6,708 nt of DNA, from NCBI GenBank assembly GCA_031266495.1, contig JAISAX010000789.1:1-6708 (forward strand), given 5' to 3'. This document shows positions 5,082 through 6,708 of this stretch, one piece after another (position 1 is the first letter of the stretch; each line of letters begins with the position of its first letter). Below the pieces are notes generated by a model. It saw only the letters and a list, made by a program, of their open reading frames with translations, was not told where the DNA came from and made no database searches. The position numbers were made by a program, and so were the translations under genes. The DNA comes from Opitutaceae bacterium (GTDB taxonomy: Bacteria; Verrucomicrobiota; Verrucomicrobiae; Opitutales; Opitutaceae).

Positions 5082-6563
5082 TCACGTCGCCCGTTGCCCC
5101 GCGCCCTCGCGGTGGATGCCGCCGAGCCAGAGGACGAGGCAGGCCAACGGATGCAGGAACGCCATCGCCACGAACCACGCGCCGTAGCCGCTGCCCGCCA
5201 CCGCATCGAGAACAGGACCGAAAACCGTCTGGATGCCGCGATCGAGAAAACCCGCGGTGCCGCCCGCGGGCGTCGGCCCGGACACCATCCGGGCGACGAG
5301 CGTATTCATGATGATCCCGCCCACCGTGCTGCCCGCCGCCACTACACTGAAGACCGTGCCGAGCGAATGCTTCGGCACCACATCCACCACCAGCGAACTG
5401 ATGTTGATCAAAAATGCCAGCGACGCCACCACCGCGATCGAGGCAAACACCATCGTGCCCGTCATCCCCGTGATCGAGGCGATCACCGGCGAGAGCGGCA
5501 TCAGGCAGGCGCAGCCGACCATCACGCGCAACCGGCTCGACGCCGGCAGCACCCCGCGCCTGACCAACGCGCCCGACAGCCACCCGCCCGCGAGGCTGCC
5601 CACGCCCGCCGCCGCATAGATGATCCAGGTGATCGTCAGTTGCCCCTGCTCCACGCCGCGCGCCGCGTGCAGGTATTTGGCAAACCAGAACTGGTAAAAA
5701 TACCAGACGGGATCGGTGATGAGCCGCCCCGCGAGCAACAGCCAGACAATGCGCGACGAGAACACGCGTCCCCACGTCCAGGGCGTGTTGTCGCCCGCGG
5801 GCGCCGCGGCGCTGGCCGCAGCGTTGACCGCAGCGCTGGCCGCAACGTTGGCAGCGGCGTTCGTTGACGCCGGGGCCGCCACCGCCGGTTTGGCGCCAGG
5901 CTCCGGCTCCTCGATCAGGGAAACCTCGCGTCCGGTAACGAAGCGCGATTGCCGCGGCGCGCGGTAAAGGGACGTCCACGGGATCAGCCACAGCAGGCCG
6001 AGCGCCCCCGTAATGAGAAAGGCCATACGCCATCCCGCGCCATTGCCGAGCAGGCGGGCGAGGAAGGGCAATTTTTCAACGTAGGGGAACTGCGCGAGCG
6101 GGATCACGATGTAGGGCGCCACCGTCGCGCCGATGGTCGAACCCATCGTGTAAAGGCCGATGGCGAGCGCGCGTTCCCGCGCCGGAAACCACTCCGACAC
6201 CGCTTTCGAGGCCGCCGGCCACACGCCCGCCTCGCCAAGCCCGAGCGCGAAGCGGAACGCCCCCAGCGAACGCATGCCGTGCGCCGCGGCCGTCAGCATG
6301 TTGGCGACCGACCACCACGCGACAAACACCGCCATGCCCGCCCGCGTGCCGAGCCTGTCGATGAGCCGTCCGGACACGAGGTACGAGATCGTGTAGGCGA
6401 CAAGGAAGATGTTGACGATGTCGGCATAGGCGCGGTCGTCCATGTCGAGGTCGAGCTGGATCGTCGGCGCGAGCGCGGAGAGCGTCTGGCGGTCCACGTA
6501 GTTGAGGACGGCGGCGAGAAAGATCAGGGTGATGATCCACCAGCGAAAGTGCGGGATTTTCAT
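5082..6563 (-). CDS. MFS transporter, ACS family, hexuronate-type
   Basis: A 493-residue inner-membrane symporter with about 12 predicted helices in two halves. TM1 carries NYVDRQTLS (21-29), the ACS-family hallmark. Loop 2-3 has the MFS signature SGRLIDRLGTR (64-74), and FRFALGLGEAGVWPA (103-117) plus EWFPARERALA (124-134) follow the hexuronate-transporter pattern. TM7 and beyond begin near 271; FYQFWFAKYL (289-298) and a helix containing SVVAAGSTVGGIIMN (406-420) are typical of the second half. The family usually has about 430-450 residues; the excess here is mostly a low-complexity loop at about 223-260, coded partly by a 12-bp tandem repeat. The start is the ATG at 6561-6563, which begins just before TM1; no Shine-Dalgarno match precedes it. 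It is convergent with the prepilin gene. Substrate is inferred from resemblance; other organic anions are possible. Confidence 0.87.
   Translation of the reverse strand: MKIPHFRWWIITLIFLAAVLNYVDRQTLSALAPTIQLDLDMDDRAYADIVNIFLVAYTISYLVSGRLIDRLGTRAGMAVFVAWWSVANMLTAAAHGMRSLGAFRFALGLGEAGVWPAASKAVSEWFPARERALAIGLYTMGSTIGATVAPYIVIPLAQFPYVEKLPFLARLLGNGAGWRMAFLITGALGLLWLIPWTSLYRAPRQSRFVTGREVSLIEEPEPGAKPAVAAPASTNAAANVAASAAVNAAASAAAPAGDNTPWTWGRVFSSRIVWLLLAGRLITDPVWYFYQFWFAKYLHAARGVEQGQLTITWIIYAAAGVGSLAGGWLSGALVRRGVLPASSRLRVMVGCACLMPLSPVIASITGMTGTMVFASIAVVASLAFLINISSLVVDVVPKHSLGTVFSVVAAGSTVGGIIMNTLVARMVSGPTPAGGTAGFLDRGIQTVFGPVLDAVAGSGYGAWFVAMAFLHPLACLVLWLGGIHREGAGQRAT
5809..5868. repeat. 12-bp minisatellite in the transporter gene
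   Basis: Five consecutive 12-bp units on the plus strand: GCGCTGGCCGCA, GCGTTGACCGCA, GCGCTGGCCGCA, ACGTTGGCAGCG and the more diverged GCGTTCGTTGAC. The repeat lies in frame, and on the minus strand codes a tetrapeptide series (NAAA, NVAA, SAAV, NAAA, SAAA; residues 235-254) in the cytoplasmic loop between the two six-helix halves. Copy-number change would lengthen or shorten the loop without a frameshift. Confidence 0.75.
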
Positions 6564-6591
6564 GTGGAGACGTTATGCGGGGGGGAAAAAA

Positions 6592-6621
6592 CGGAGTGCG
6601 GAAAGGCGGAGTGTGGAAAGG
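6592..6621. repeat. Two 15-bp direct repeats upstream of the transporter
   Basis: CGGAGTGCGGAAAGG and CGGAGTGTGGAAAGG are adjacent and differ at one base; a partial third copy (CGGA) follows at 6622. They lie 29-58 bp upstream of the transporter start codon, next to a G7A6 tract (6579-6591), probably within its leader or promoter region. The function is unknown. Confidence 0.6.
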
Positions 6622-6683
6622 CGGATGGGCATGAGAGCGAGTCAGCAGACATGGCCTGCAACACGAGAGCGAGCCGTGGCATC

Positions 6684-6702
6684 GTGAACACGTTCACTGA
6701 AC
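6684..6702. promoter_or_regulatory. Operator-like palindromes upstream of the transporter
   Basis: GTGAACACGTTCAC (6684-6697) has perfect 6-bp arms around AC. It overlaps a second dyad, GTTCA-C-TGAAC (6692-6702). The site lies 121 bp upstream of the transporter start, at the window edge. The symmetric TGAA/TTCA-type half-sites fit a LacI- or GntR-type operator. It may serve the transporter or a gene beyond the window, and it does not match the TTTCAT dyad near the regulator. Confidence 0.45.
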
Positions 6703-6708
6703 CGTGGG

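Noticed and set aside
4980..5867. 295-codon plus-strand ORF opposite the transporter
   Set aside because: Its translation is dominated by Arg and His, typical of the complement of GC-rich coding DNA, and it starts inside the repeat region.
4879..6033. 384-codon minus-strand frame across the transporter
   Set aside because: It is a shadow of the MFS gene, with an Arg/Gly-rich translation, and runs through the repeat region. The MFS frame carries all recognisable motifs.

Overview
The window looks like a chromosomal segment from a Verrucomicrobiota bacterium, most likely of the Opitutaceae type. This is inferred from GC-rich coding with GC-ending codons and from the gene mix: a LacI regulator of the kind abundant in that family, a PEP-CTERM exported protein, a prepilin-like protein starting at an FTLIELLVVIAIIGILA helix, a secreted TolB/oligogalacturonate-lyase-like propeller, and an ACS-type (hexuronate-like) MFS transporter. 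No database search was possible, so the taxonomic call is a judgement from pattern.

Layout. Bases 1-147 hold the 3' end of an unidentified plus-strand gene. Bases 148-734 carry no convincing gene; they hold a perfect 20-bp palindrome (228-247) and repeats resembling insertion-sequence ends, with an inverted copy about 150 bp further on (264-463). A LacI-family regulator is on the minus strand (735-1775). Divergent from it is a tight three-gene plus-strand unit: PEP-CTERM protein (1860-2750), secreted beta-propeller (2761-3975; 10-bp gap) and prepilin-like protein (3972-4739; 4-bp ATGA overlap). The 84-bp divergent gap contains two small palindromes that could be operators. Bases 4740-5081 are a non-coding composite of nested inverted hairpins. 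The MFS transporter runs convergently on the minus strand (5082-6563), and its upstream region ends in an operator-like palindrome (6684-6697).

How it may work together (inference). The regulator probably controls the divergent operon. That operon makes an outer-surface protein destined for exosortase sorting, a periplasmic or extracellular propeller related to polysaccharide lyases acting on uronate-containing sugars, and a type IV pilin/pseudopilin-like subunit. The convergent transporter, if hexuronate-specific as its family resemblance suggests, would import products of such degradation. This would be a small uronic-acid glycan module, but the substrate is not shown by the sequence.

The most unusual structures are the inverted pair of hairpin repeats at 4813-4984, whose two copies differ by a stem-preserving compensatory base-pair change; a run of ten C inside the prepilin leader that could allow slippage; and a 12-bp minisatellite coding an Ala-rich tetrapeptide repeat in the central loop of the transporter.
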